DNA of 64,000 bases, taken from Gp6-AA40 sp963818645. Lineage in GTDB: Bacteria > Acidobacteriota > Vicinamibacteria > Vicinamibacterales > UBA2999. The stretch spans positions 1 to 64,000 of the forward strand of contig CAWFTF010000001.1 in NCBI GenBank assembly GCA_963818645.1, read 5' to 3'. The notes under the pieces are model-generated. The model worked only from the letters and a program-made list of their open reading frames with translations. It was not told the origin of the DNA and did no database searches. The position numbers were made by a program, and so were the translations under genes. Position 1 is the stretch's first letter. Each line of letters starts with the position of its first letter. Below are positions 48,260 to 56,654 of this stretch, in pieces.

Positions 48260-49633
48260 TCAGTGAGATGTTCCTGAACGCCGCGTAAGTCCAATAGAAA
48301 GGCCTATTCCGAAGAGCGTGCCTTCACCCGTCCCGATGAGCGCCGAGGTCAACGGCCCGAAGTCAGGTTCGCCTACGAGCCGGGCGATCGGAGTCAGGGC
48401 AGCCTGCGATCCGCGCGACGCCTGGGCAATCGCGTGAATCGTTCCTCCAACGAGGGGACGTCCTGCAAGCGTCAGGGCCAGCGCGCCCACTCCGCACGCG
48501 GCGGCCGTCAGCGCGACGGCGCGAAGGCGTTTGCGACCGCGGGGTGCGGCGAGTCCGCCTTCCGACCCGATCGTGCTCAGGCTGTAGCCAAGCCCGGCCG
48601 CTGCACCGATGACCAGTCCTTCAAGGCCTCCGCCCGTGCTGACGTTCACGCCCACGAGGGTCGACAGGCTCCATCGGCCGAGCCACTGCGCGATGACGCC
48701 AACGAGGCCGCCTCCGAGCGACGCGCCGCAAATGAGCGCGACTACTCGACGCGAGCGCGCGATCGATTCGGCAATCGAAAGACCGGCACCGACACCGGCA
48801 CCGCCTGCTGCGCCGCAGCCTCCTCCGATGACGGCGAGCACAGGGGCCAGATCGAGCGTCGCTTCGGTCGAGGGTGCGGACGCGAGAATGATTCCGCCCA
48901 CACCTCCGGCGATGACGCCAGCCAGTCCGCCACCCACCGAAGCGCCGGCCCATCGAGCTGCCGCGAATGCGGCTGCTCGCCGCAGTCTCAGTCCGACCAG
49001 CTCGCGCGCCGTGGCCACAGGTGATGGCTCACTCAGGATAGGGACCGGTCCCGCTTCGGCCACATCCCACCGTGTGTCTCTCAACAACGCGCGAGCGAAC
49101 GTGTGACGAGGGCGAGTTCCGAGACGACGCATCGCCTCCGATGTTCCGAGCGCGTGCAACAGCTCGGCTGCCTCTCGCTGATCCTCTTCGTCGCTCGAGG
49201 CGCCAGGCTCGCGCGTGATCCGTTGCAAAAGCGGCTCGAACGGATCCGGAGCCGACGTCGGCGCTGCAGGTTGAAGAGGCGCGGCGAGCCGATGGTCCTG
49301 CCAGTCGCTTTCGTCGTCCTCCTCGACCACGTCCGCGAACACGAATCGGTAGCCATGACGCGAGACGGTGCGAACGAAACGCGGCTCGCGCGAGTCGTCT
49401 TCCAGCACGCGCCTGATCGTGCGAATCGCCTGGCTCAGCGCGCTGTCGGAGACGATCACGTCGCTCCAGATCCGTTCGAAGATCTCGCGGCGATGGACCG
49501 CCTCGCTGCGACGCTCCACGAGGAAGACCAGCAGATCGAAATAGCGTGGAATCAGCGGCAGCTCACGCCCGTTTCGGACGAGGACCCGGCGGCGGGGCGA
49601 GAGGACGAATTCACTGAAACGATACCGTGGCAC
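48260..49633 (-). CDS. CadC-like winged-helix regulator with glycine-rich membrane domain
   Basis: 457 residues from a GTG. Residues 1-105 form an OmpR/PhoB-type winged helix (LPLIPRYFDLLVFLVERR, SDSALSQAIRTIRRVLEDD, TVSRHGYRFVF). An acidic linker and a helical segment follow. The last 250 residues are several membrane spans full of glycine (GASVGGGLAGVIAGGVGG, GAAGGAGVGAGL), like glycine zippers. CadC relatives bind DNA from the membrane. The sensed signal is unknown. The gene faces the AraC regulator across a repeat. Confidence 0.75.
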   Translation of the reverse strand: MPRYRFSEFVLSPRRRVLVRNGRELPLIPRYFDLLVFLVERRSEAVHRREIFERIWSDVIVSDSALSQAIRTIRRVLEDDSREPRFVRTVSRHGYRFVFADVVEEDDESDWQDHRLAAPLQPAAPTSAPDPFEPLLQRITREPGASSDEEDQREAAELLHALGTSEAMRRLGTRPRHTFARALLRDTRWDVAEAGPVPILSEPSPVATARELVGLRLRRAAAFAAARWAGASVGGGLAGVIAGGVGGIILASAPSTEATLDLAPVLAVIGGGCGAAGGAGVGAGLSIAESIARSRRVVALICGASLGGGLVGVIAQWLGRWSLSTLVGVNVSTGGGLEGLVIGAAAGLGYSLSTIGSEGGLAAPRGRKRLRAVALTAAACGVGALALTLAGRPLVGGTIHAIAQASRGSQAALTPIARLVGEPDFGPLTSALIGTGEGTLFGIGLSIGLTRRSGTSH

Positions 49634-49649
49634 GAGGTGTTCCTATAGT

Positions 49650-49702
49650 AGGTCAAAGGTTAAAGGTCAAAGGTCGAGGACTGTGGACCGTGGACTGAGG
49701 AC
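49650..49702. repeat. Heptamer repeats, AGGTCAA and GGACTGT families
   Basis: AGGTCAA, AGGTTAA, AGGTCAA, AGGTCGA (49650-49678) followed by GGACTGT, GGACCGT, GGACTGA (49678-49702). It lies between divergent regulators, upstream of a TATGAT box at 49748. Confidence 0.85.
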
Positions 49703-49764
49703 GGCGCCAATAGCAAGAAACATCAAGCCCCCTGAAGTGTGCGCGGCTATGATCGCTTCGACCG

Positions 49765-50664
49765 ATGCCCTCGAATCGCGACCTGCTGGATGTTGTCCGC
49801 CACATCCGTCATCGCTCCACTGATGGGGCGACGCTCGCCGGACTCGCTGCGCGCGCGGGGTGGTCGCCGTTTCACCTCCATCGCGCATTCCGCGCGATGG
49901 TTCGCGAGACGCCGAAGCAGTACACGCTCCGGCTACAACTGCAGCAGGCTGCGACGCGGCTGGTATCGAGCGACGACTCCGTGCTGGACGTCGCGCTCGG
50001 CGCAGGCTTCAACAGTCACGAAGTCTTCACGCGCGCGTTCCGTCGTTACTTCGGTGTGACGCCGAAGGCCTATCGCGCACAGGCGCTCGCGGGTGCGTCG
50101 GCCGACATTCGCAGGCGCCATGTCGCGCTCGTGCACACATCGGGGCCGTGTTTCGGTCTGTACCACGTTCCTGCGTCTTCACGTCGGAGATGTTCGATGC
50201 CCACGTTGTCGATTGAGCGCCGCGAGATCGCAGCGCAGAACATCCTGTTCGTCCGCCTTCGCGCCGGCCGCCACGAGATTGCAAACGCCATCGGTGAGGG
50301 ACTGGGCAAGGCTTTTCCGTATTCGCAGCGGCTCGGCCTCGCGATTGCCGGCCGGCCGTTCACGCGCTACTTGTCGACCGGCCCAGGGCTCTTCAGCATC
50401 GAAGTGGGTATGCCTGTGGCCACGGCACCGCAGGGGGAGGGCGTCGTCGAGGCGGGCACTCTTCCAGCGGGTCCGGTTGCCGTCGCGACGCACGCGGGGC
50501 CGTACGATCAGCTCAGTGAAACCTACGCTGCGCTGGAACGTTGGATCGAGTCGAACGGTTACCGCATTGGCGGCGCACCGTGGGAGTCCTATATCACCGA
50601 CCCGGCCGATCACCCCGATCCTGCGGACTGGAGGACCGAGGTGTATTGGCCGCTGGAGAAATAG
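49765..50664 (+). CDS. AraC-family regulator with GyrI-like effector domain
   Basis: 299 residues. Two helix-turn-helix motifs of the AraC type lie at the start (LAGLAARAGWSPFHLHRAFR and VLDVALGAGFNSHEVFTRAFRRYFGVTPKAYR). From residue 150 the GyrI/SOUL-like effector-binding domain follows (IERREIAAQNILFVRL, GVVEAGTLPAGPVAVATHAGPYDQL, YITDPADHPDPADWRTEVYWPL). Such proteins bind small hydrophobic or cationic compounds. Divergent from the CadC-like gene. Confidence 0.9.
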   Translation: MPSNRDLLDVVRHIRHRSTDGATLAGLAARAGWSPFHLHRAFRAMVRETPKQYTLRLQLQQAATRLVSSDDSVLDVALGAGFNSHEVFTRAFRRYFGVTPKAYRAQALAGASADIRRRHVALVHTSGPCFGLYHVPASSRRRCSMPTLSIERREIAAQNILFVRLRAGRHEIANAIGEGLGKAFPYSQRLGLAIAGRPFTRYLSTGPGLFSIEVGMPVATAPQGEGVVEAGTLPAGPVAVATHAGPYDQLSETYAALERWIESNGYRIGGAPWESYITDPADHPDPADWRTEVYWPLEK

Positions 50665-50693
50665 CAAGTCACGTACACTCCTGACCGACTGCA

Positions 50694-51755
50694 GTGGGCA
50701 CCCTCACATCGTTCGACATCAAGCAGAAGGCCGCGAGTCTCGGCTTCGATCTCTGTGGGATCGCGAGCGCCGAGTCGTTTCCGGAGCTGGCGTTTCTGCA
50801 GGAGTGGCTCGACCGCGGATATGCGGGCGACATGGCGTGGATGGCTCGCACCCGCGATCGACGCGCCGATGTGCGCAACGTCGTCCCCGACGCGCGCAGC
50901 GTCATCGTCACCGGCACGCTCTACAACACGGATCGGCCCTATACCGAGGAACTACCGTCCGATGTCGCGCGGCTCTCCCGCTATGCCTGGGGCGACGACT
51001 ATCACCTCGTCATCAAGTCGCGGCTCGATGCGCTGCTGGCGTGGATGCAGTCGTCGAGTGATGCGCCATTCGACGGGCGAGCCTATGTGGACACAGGCCC
51101 GGTGCAGGAGCGCGTGTACGCGCAGTATGCGGGGCTCGGCTGGATCGGGAAGAACACGTGCCTGATCAATCGCGAAATCGGATCGTGGCTGTTCCTGGGT
51201 GAGATCATCTGCACATTGCCGCTCGAGCCCGATACGCAAGGGCTCGAACAGTGCGGCAGCTGCACGCGCTGCCTCGAGGCGTGTCCAACGGAAGCGCTCG
51301 TCGAGCCGGGCGTCCTCGACTCGAATCGATGCCTGTCGTATCTGACGATCGAGCTGCGGTCGTCGATTCCGGAAGCGCATCGTGCATCGATCGGCGGTCA
51401 CGTCTACGGCTGCGACATTTGCCAGGAAGTCTGTCCCTACAATCGGCCCGCACCACATTCGGGCGACGCACCATGGCAGCCGCGCAGCGGCCTCGATCTG
51501 CCACGTCTGGTCGATCTGTGGCGACGCTCCGATCGCGATCTCCGCTCGTTGGTGAAGGGCAGCGCGATGACGAGAGCGAAGCTCGCGGGTCTCAGGCGCA
51601 ACCTCGCGGTCGCGATTGGAAACAGCGGAGACGGCGACGCCATCGCTGCTCTCCGCGACCACGACGCCGAGCGTTCGTCGATCGAAGACCCGATGGTGCA
51701 GGAGCACATCGCGTGGGCCATCGAACAGGATTCCTTCGGGGGCAAACGGACGTAG
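50694..51755 (+). CDS. queG: Epoxyqueuosine reductase
   Basis: 353 residues from a GTG. The cobalamin-binding N-terminal part is followed by GQVYVDTGPVQERVYA-like residues (YVDTGPVQERVYAQYAGLGWIGKNT). Two [4Fe-4S] clusters are bound by CGSCTRCLEACPTEAL and CDICQEVCPYN. It converts epoxyqueuosine to queuosine in the wobble position of four tRNAs. It has the usual length and a C-terminal HEAT-like helical part (RNLAVAIGNSGDGDAIAAL). Confidence 0.95.
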   Translation: MGTLTSFDIKQKAASLGFDLCGIASAESFPELAFLQEWLDRGYAGDMAWMARTRDRRADVRNVVPDARSVIVTGTLYNTDRPYTEELPSDVARLSRYAWGDDYHLVIKSRLDALLAWMQSSSDAPFDGRAYVDTGPVQERVYAQYAGLGWIGKNTCLINREIGSWLFLGEIICTLPLEPDTQGLEQCGSCTRCLEACPTEALVEPGVLDSNRCLSYLTIELRSSIPEAHRASIGGHVYGCDICQEVCPYNRPAPHSGDAPWQPRSGLDLPRLVDLWRRSDRDLRSLVKGSAMTRAKLAGLRRNLAVAIGNSGDGDAIAALRDHDAERSSIEDPMVQEHIAWAIEQDSFGGKRT

Positions 51756-51811
51756 CCGCAACGCCGTCGCCCCCTCGGGTATGATCAAGGCCGACAATTT
51801 TGGAGGAAGGC

Positions 51812-52225
51812 ATGCCCCGACGGACAGGCTTGTGGTCCATCGCTCTGGCGATCCTGATGGTCGCACCGGCGTTCGCGCATCACTCGTTTGCGGTCTACGA
51901 CCACACGCGGACGCTCACCCTCCGCGGCACGGTCACCAGGTTCCAGTGGACGAATCCGCACGGGTTCATCGAGATGGACGTCCAGCAGAGCGACGGCTCG
52001 GTGAAGCACTACAGCGTCGAGCTCACCAGCATCAACATGATGCAGCGGGTCGGCTGGCGCTCGAACATGATCAAACCGGGCGACAAGGTGCAGGTGGTCG
52101 TGGCTCCGCTTCTGAGCGGCGAGCCAGTCGGCCTTGGACTGGAAGTCGTCCTCGCTGACGGCAAGACCATGGGCCTTCCAGTGCCGGCGATCGGCGGCTT
52201 CAAGCGATCGGAGACGCAGGAGTGA
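51812..52225 (+). CDS. DUF6152 family exported protein
   Basis: 137 residues from the ATG at 51812, with GGAGGAAGG upstream. A signal peptide ends APAFA-H, which leaves a mature protein starting HHSFAVYDH. The single domain has TLRGTVTRFQWTNPHGFIEMDV and INMMQRVGWRSNMIKPGDKVQVVV. A second member lies at 60788. The N-terminal HHSF and the NPH in a beta strand are shared by both. Function unknown. It overlaps the next gene (GTGA), a WEGDTLVVDT protein. Confidence 0.85.
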   Translation: MPRRTGLWSIALAILMVAPAFAHHSFAVYDHTRTLTLRGTVTRFQWTNPHGFIEMDVQQSDGSVKHYSVELTSINMMQRVGWRSNMIKPGDKVQVVVAPLLSGEPVGLGLEVVLADGKTMGLPVPAIGGFKRSETQE

Positions 52226-52995
52226 GAGGCATGCGCGCACTCAGACCGTTGCTCGCCTTCACCGGCGCGTGGCTGGTCGTGACGTCGCACGCAACGATCG
52301 CGCAGACGCCGGCCGTGCCAGACATCACCGGATCGTGGTTGCGTCAGGGCTTCACGGTGGGTGTGCGCCCCGCGGGCCAGCAGGGTCCGGCACCACCTCC
52401 GGCCGCACCGCCACCGCCACTCAAACAGCCTTACTTGAAAGAATGGCAGGACCGGATTCAACAGATTCGGGAGGCCGATGCGAAGGGACAGCCGATAGCA
52501 ACCAACGCCGTCGCCTGCCTCCCCGAAGGTATGCCAGGCATGATGACGGCAACCTTCCCGATGGAAATTCTCCAGAGCCGCGGTCAGATCACGATCATCG
52601 AGGAGGCCTACACACAGGTGCGCCGGATCCTGATGGACCGGCCGCAACAGGCGATCGACGACATCGAGCCGGGGTTTTACGGACACTCAGTCGGCCGCTG
52701 GGAAGGCGACACGCTCGTCGTAGACACGATCGGAATCAAAGAGAGCGTCCGTTATCAGAACGTGCCGCACTCGAAGGAGATGCGAATCGCGGAGCGCATG
52801 CGATTCGTCGCGCCCGACGTGCTGTGGAACGAGATCACGATCACCGATCCCACGGCGTTCGAAAAGCCATGGACGTTCACCTTCGCGTATCAACGGATGA
52901 AGGACTACACGCTCCTCGAGTACATCTGCGAAGACAATCGCGAGTTCGCCGACGATCAGGGACGGCAGAAGATTCGAGTCGACCCGGGGCGCTGA
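52222..52995 (+). CDS. Exported protein of the WEGDTLVVDT family, unknown function
   Basis: 257 residues from the GTG at 52222 that overlaps the DUF6152 stop; an ATG at 52231 is an alternative. The signal peptide ends ATIAQT. A proline-rich stretch (PAPPPAAPPPPLKQP) precedes the core: CLPEGMPGMM, HSVGRWEGDTLVVDTIGI, VPHSKEMRIAERM, YTLLEYICEDNREF. Shared with the gene at 7342. The close coupling to DUF6152 suggests the two families work together in the periplasm. Confidence 0.72.
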   Translation: MRGMRALRPLLAFTGAWLVVTSHATIAQTPAVPDITGSWLRQGFTVGVRPAGQQGPAPPPAAPPPPLKQPYLKEWQDRIQQIREADAKGQPIATNAVACLPEGMPGMMTATFPMEILQSRGQITIIEEAYTQVRRILMDRPQQAIDDIEPGFYGHSVGRWEGDTLVVDTIGIKESVRYQNVPHSKEMRIAERMRFVAPDVLWNEITITDPTAFEKPWTFTFAYQRMKDYTLLEYICEDNREFADDQGRQKIRVDPGR

Positions 52996-53011
52996 CGCAC
53001 TGGTTCTGCGA

Positions 53012-53046
53012 CGGTCCGCTGTCTACAGTCCACGGTCCACAGTCCG
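53012..53046. repeat. Heptamer repeat, CAGTCCA family
   Basis: CGGTCCG, CTGTCTA, CAGTCCA, CGGTCCA, CAGTCCG: five units, ending 10 bases before the TACAAT box of the yqgE-like gene. Confidence 0.85.
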
Positions 53047-53056
53047 GCGGCAAGGG

Positions 53057-53062
53057 TACAAT
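53057..53062 (+). promoter_or_regulatory. Leaderless-type -10 box before the YqgE gene
   Basis: TACAAT is followed by exactly 6 bases and the ATG at 53069. No Shine-Dalgarno. Confidence 0.55.
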
Positions 53063-53068
53063 GGGGTC

Positions 53069-53620
53069 ATGTCCGGCACGGCCCCGCTCCTCCTCCTCTC
53101 CATGCCCCAGATGGCGGATCCGAACTTTGCCAGGACGGTTGTCCTCCTCTGCGACTACACGGCCGAAGACGGTGCGTTCGGTCTTGTCGTCAATCGCCAG
53201 ATGAGCGAGCCGGCCTGCGAGATCGTACGTACCGAGCCACCGGTTCGCGTCGACCCTGACCTGAAGCTGTGGATTGGTGGACCGGTCGATCCGCAGAGCA
53301 CGTGGGTGTTGATGGCCGAATCGCAAGGCCCGGATGAAGAACAGCGCGAGATCGTTCCGGGACTGTTGCTGTCCGTCTCGCGTTCGCTGACGCTGCAGTT
53401 GCTCCAGGAACCACCAACGACGCGCACGAAGGTCGTGGTCGGATACGCGGGCTGGAGCCCGGGGCAGCTCGAGAACGAAATCGCTTCATCGTCCTGGCTG
53501 ACGACTGAGGTCGATCCCGGACTCATCTTCGGCGTACCACCCGAACAGATGTGGGAAGCGGCGATTCGCCGCCTGGGCGCCGACCCTGCGAATCTACAGA
53601 CAAGTTCCGGAGTGCACTAG
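53069..53620 (+). CDS. YqgE/AlgH family protein
   Basis: 183 residues. The pattern APLLLLSMPQMADPNFARTVVLLCDYTAEDGAFGLVVNRQ, IWIGGPVDP-like LWIGGPVDPQSTWVLM, GYAGWSPGQLENEIASSSWL and a late D-P-G-L-I-F matches YqgE. Length is normal. The function is unknown; in other bacteria it is near the Holliday-junction resolvase YqgF, which is not seen here. The next gene follows without a gap. Confidence 0.93.
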   Translation: MSGTAPLLLLSMPQMADPNFARTVVLLCDYTAEDGAFGLVVNRQMSEPACEIVRTEPPVRVDPDLKLWIGGPVDPQSTWVLMAESQGPDEEQREIVPGLLLSVSRSLTLQLLQEPPTTRTKVVVGYAGWSPGQLENEIASSSWLTTEVDPGLIFGVPPEQMWEAAIRRLGADPANLQTSSGVH

Positions 53621-55363
53621 GTGAAATCCACGATCCTCCTGCTCGCAGCCATGGCAGCTGTGGCTTGCGGAACGATTGGCTGCAGTAGAGAGACGCCACA
53701 ACCAGCCGTGCAGACTACCCAGACCACGACCGACCCGGAAACTCAGAAGCTGCAGACGATGACCGCGCGTTTTGCGCCGGTCGACCTGACTGCCGACGTC
53801 AGCAAGCTGCCCGACAACGAGCGTCACGCTTTGACGAAGCTCGTGGCCGCCTCGAAGATCTTCGACGCGCTCTTCCTTCGTCAGGTGTGGGAAGGCAACG
53901 AAGCGATGCTCCTCGACCTGGCGCGCGACGACTCGCCGCTTGGGCGTGCGCGGCGCCACTACTTCCTGATCAACAAGGGGCCGTGGTCTCGCCTCGATGC
54001 GAACGAAGTGTTCATTCCAGGCGCGCCGAAGAAGCCCGAGGAGGGCAACTTCTACCCGGGTGGTGCAACCAAGGCCGACGTCGAGGCGTGGTTCAAGACG
54101 CTGAGCGGTACGGAGCGCACGCGCGCAATCGGGTTCTTTACAACCATTCGCCGCGGACCCGATGGCAGGTTCATCGCCGTTCCTTACAGCCTCGAGTATC
54201 AGGGCGAGATTGCGCACGTCGCGGAGTTGCTGCGCGAAGCGGCGGCGCTGACGACGCAGCCGACGCTGAAGAACTTCCTCGAGAAGCGCGCTGTCAGCCT
54301 CCTGAGCAACGACTACTACGACAGCGACGTCGCGTGGATGGAGCTTGACGCCAGCATCGAGCCGACGATCGGACCGTACGAGGTCTACGAGGACGAGTGG
54401 TTCAACTACAAGGCCGCGTTCGAATCGTTCATCACGCTTCGCGACGACGCGGAGACTGAGAAGCTGATGCGATTTGGATCGGAGCTGCAGGAGATCGAAG
54501 ACAACCTGCCGATCGATCCGAAGTATCGCAACCCGAAGCTTGGGGCTCTCGCGCCGATTCGCGTCGTCAACACCGTCTTTTCGTCCGGCGATGGCAATCG
54601 CGGCGTGCAAACGGCGGCGTTCAACCTGCCCAACGACGAGCGCGTGATTTCGGAGAAGGGCTCGAAGCGCGTGATGCTGAAGAATAACCAGGAGGCGAAG
54701 TTTCGCACGGTGCTTCAGCCGATCGCTCAGGTGGCGCTCGCGGCTGACGACCGGCAGCACGTCTCCTTCGACGCGTTCTTCACGCACATCCTGATGCACG
54801 AGCTGATGCACGGTCTGGGGCCGCACAACATCAGCGTCGGCGGACGTGCCACCACAGTGCGGCAGGAGTTCAAGGACGCCTACAGCACGATGGAAGAGGC
54901 GAAGGCCGACATCTCGGGACTTTTCGCCCTGCAGTACCTCGTCGACCATCAGAAGCTGGACAAGTCGCTCGACCAGACGATGTACGTGACTTATCTCGCG
55001 TCGATGTTCCGGTCGATTCGCTTCGGCATCACCGAGGCGCACGGCCGCGGTGTTGCCATTCAGCTCAACTACTTCCTCGACAACGGCGGAGTCACCGTCG
55101 CCCAGGACGGCACGTTCGCCGTCAATCCCGAGCGCATCAAACAGAACGTCCTCGATCTCACGCGCGACCTGATGACGATGCAGGCCATGGGGGATTATGC
55201 GGCGGCGAAACAGATGATGGAGAAGCTCGCCGTCGTGAGGCCGCAGACGCAGACCGTCATGGACAGGCTCAAAGGCGTTCCGGTGGACATCGAGCCGCGG
55301 TTTGTCACGGCCGAACAACTGCTCTCGTCAACTCCCAACTCCTCAACTCCCAACTCCCAATAG
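53621..55363 (+). CDS. Dipeptidyl-peptidase III-like (M49) lipoprotein
   Basis: 580 residues from a GTG directly after the preceding stop. The lipobox TIGC ends a signal peptide. The zinc site is HELMHGLGPH (HExxH), with the distal glutamate in EEAKADISGLFAL about 55 residues later. FYPGGATKADVEAW and SNDYYDSDVAWMELD are typical of M49-like bacterial peptidases. Animal DPP III has HExxGH; a pentapeptide HExxH is known from some bacterial members. It releases dipeptides from peptide N-termini. The last 12 residues (SSTPNSSTPNSQ) are encoded by a repeat. Confidence 0.85.
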   Translation: MKSTILLLAAMAAVACGTIGCSRETPQPAVQTTQTTTDPETQKLQTMTARFAPVDLTADVSKLPDNERHALTKLVAASKIFDALFLRQVWEGNEAMLLDLARDDSPLGRARRHYFLINKGPWSRLDANEVFIPGAPKKPEEGNFYPGGATKADVEAWFKTLSGTERTRAIGFFTTIRRGPDGRFIAVPYSLEYQGEIAHVAELLREAAALTTQPTLKNFLEKRAVSLLSNDYYDSDVAWMELDASIEPTIGPYEVYEDEWFNYKAAFESFITLRDDAETEKLMRFGSELQEIEDNLPIDPKYRNPKLGALAPIRVVNTVFSSGDGNRGVQTAAFNLPNDERVISEKGSKRVMLKNNQEAKFRTVLQPIAQVALAADDRQHVSFDAFFTHILMHELMHGLGPHNISVGGRATTVRQEFKDAYSTMEEAKADISGLFALQYLVDHQKLDKSLDQTMYVTYLASMFRSIRFGITEAHGRGVAIQLNYFLDNGGVTVAQDGTFAVNPERIKQNVLDLTRDLMTMQAMGDYAAAKQMMEKLAVVRPQTQTVMDRLKGVPVDIEPRFVTAEQLLSSTPNSSTPNSQ

Positions 55364-55408
55364 GAATTATTCGAGTCCCGAATCCCGAGCCCCGGATCCC
55401 GGGCCCCG
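55328..55408. repeat. Heptamer repeats, GGGAGTT then GGGATTC families
   Basis: CAACTCC-type units (55328-55360) inside the end of the M49 gene are followed by AGTCCCG, AATCCCG, AGCCCCG, GATCCCG, GGCCCCG (about 55374-55408), the complement of the GGGATTC family at 62604. Confidence 0.88.
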
Positions 55409-55410
55409 GA

Positions 55411-55434
55411 TATAATTCCTCCGCCTAAAGGAGG
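55411..55434 (+). promoter_or_regulatory. TATAAT box and strong Shine-Dalgarno of the NHL gene
   Basis: TATAAT (55411-55416) is followed by CCTCC (55418-55422), GCCTAAA and GGAGG (55430-55434), 5 bases before the GTG at 55440. CCTCC and GGAGG could pair and hide the ribosome site if transcription starts upstream; if the TATAAT is used, the start near 55423 leaves the ribosome site free. Confidence 0.5.
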
Positions 55435-55439
55435 CTCCC

Positions 55440-56654
55440 GTGCGCAAGATGCTGACGAATGGCAGGTTTGTCCTCGTCCTGGTCGTGCTCACCGCGGCAG
55501 GCGTACTCGTCGCGCGGGAGTTGGCGGGGCAGAGCCGCAACTCAGTTCAGGCTCCCTATTTCGAAGTCGATCCGATGTGGCCCAAGCCGCTGCCCAATCA
55601 CTGGGTTCTGGGCTCGACGATCGGGGTGTCAGTCGATGAACGCGATCACGTCTGGATCATCCATCGCGGCTCCGCGACGCTCGGTAACAACGAGAAGGGT
55701 CTCGAGCTGAATCCACCGACCGGCGAGTGCTGCGCCGGTGCGCCGCCGGTGCTCGAGTTCGATCCGGAAGGCAATCTTGTCGGTCATTGGGGTGGACCCG
55801 GTGAAGGCTACGAGTGGCCGGCATCGAATCACGGCATCACGATCGACTACAAGGGCAACGTCTGGATCGGCGGCAACGGCGATCAGGACTCGCAGGTGCT
55901 CAAGTTCACGAAGCAGGGCAAGTTCCTGCTGCAGGTCGGCAAGTCGGCCGCGCGCAAAGGGCCAAACAACGCGCAGGGACAGCCGACGTACGTGGGCGGC
56001 AGCAACGATCAGGTGTCCTTTGGCCGCGTCGCGAAGATCTTCGTGGACCCTGCGGCGAACGAGGCGTACCTCGCTGACGGCTACTTGAACAAGCGCGTCG
56101 CGATCATCGACGCCGACACCGGCAAGCTGAAACGCTACTGGGGCGCGTACGGCAACAAGCCTGACGACACGAACCTCGGTCCCTACAAACCCGAGGCGCC
56201 ACCTGCGCAGCAGTTCCGGAATCCCGTGCACTGCGCGGACCTCTCACGCGACGGGTTTGTCTACGTGTGCGACCGTCAGAACAATCGGCTGCAGGTGTTC
56301 ACGAAGGACGGCAAGTTCGTCAAGGAAGCGTTCTACGCGAAGAACAGTCTGAGCGAAGGCGCGGTGTGGGACGTCGCCTTCTCCAAGGATCCGCAGCAGA
56401 CGTACATCTTCCTCGCCGACGGTCGCAACATGAAGATCCGCGTGCTGCGACGTGAGACGCTCGAAGAGCTCACGAGCTTCGGTGATGGCGGCCGCCAGCC
56501 AGGTCAGTTCTACGCCGTGCACAGCATCGCCGCCGATTCGAAGGGCAATCTCTATACGACGGAAACCTACGAAGGGAAGCGCGTGCAGAAGTTCACCTAC
56601 AAGGGGCTCAAGACGGTCTCGAAGAAGGAACAGGGGACGGTGTGGCCGCGATGA
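55440..56654 (+). CDS. Exported NHL-repeat protein (peptidyl-amidating lyase-like beta-propeller)
   Basis: 404 residues from a GTG. An N-terminal membrane-type segment (FVLVLVVLTAAGVLVARELAG) leads to a six-bladed propeller with NHL-like repeats: HGITIDYKGNVWIGGNG, VAKIFVDPAANEAYLADGY, NPVHCADLSRDGFVYVCDRQNNRLQVF, and HSIAADSKGNLYTTETYEGKRVQKF. The layout resembles peptidyl-hydroxyglycine lyase domains. Function unknown; the next gene, a PQQ dehydrogenase, overlaps its stop (ATGA), so a role in the same oxidation system is likely. Confidence 0.75.
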   Translation: MRKMLTNGRFVLVLVVLTAAGVLVARELAGQSRNSVQAPYFEVDPMWPKPLPNHWVLGSTIGVSVDERDHVWIIHRGSATLGNNEKGLELNPPTGECCAGAPPVLEFDPEGNLVGHWGGPGEGYEWPASNHGITIDYKGNVWIGGNGDQDSQVLKFTKQGKFLLQVGKSAARKGPNNAQGQPTYVGGSNDQVSFGRVAKIFVDPAANEAYLADGYLNKRVAIIDADTGKLKRYWGAYGNKPDDTNLGPYKPEAPPAQQFRNPVHCADLSRDGFVYVCDRQNNRLQVFTKDGKFVKEAFYAKNSLSEGAVWDVAFSKDPQQTYIFLADGRNMKIRVLRRETLEELTSFGDGGRQPGQFYAVHSIAADSKGNLYTTETYEGKRVQKFTYKGLKTVSKKEQGTVWPR

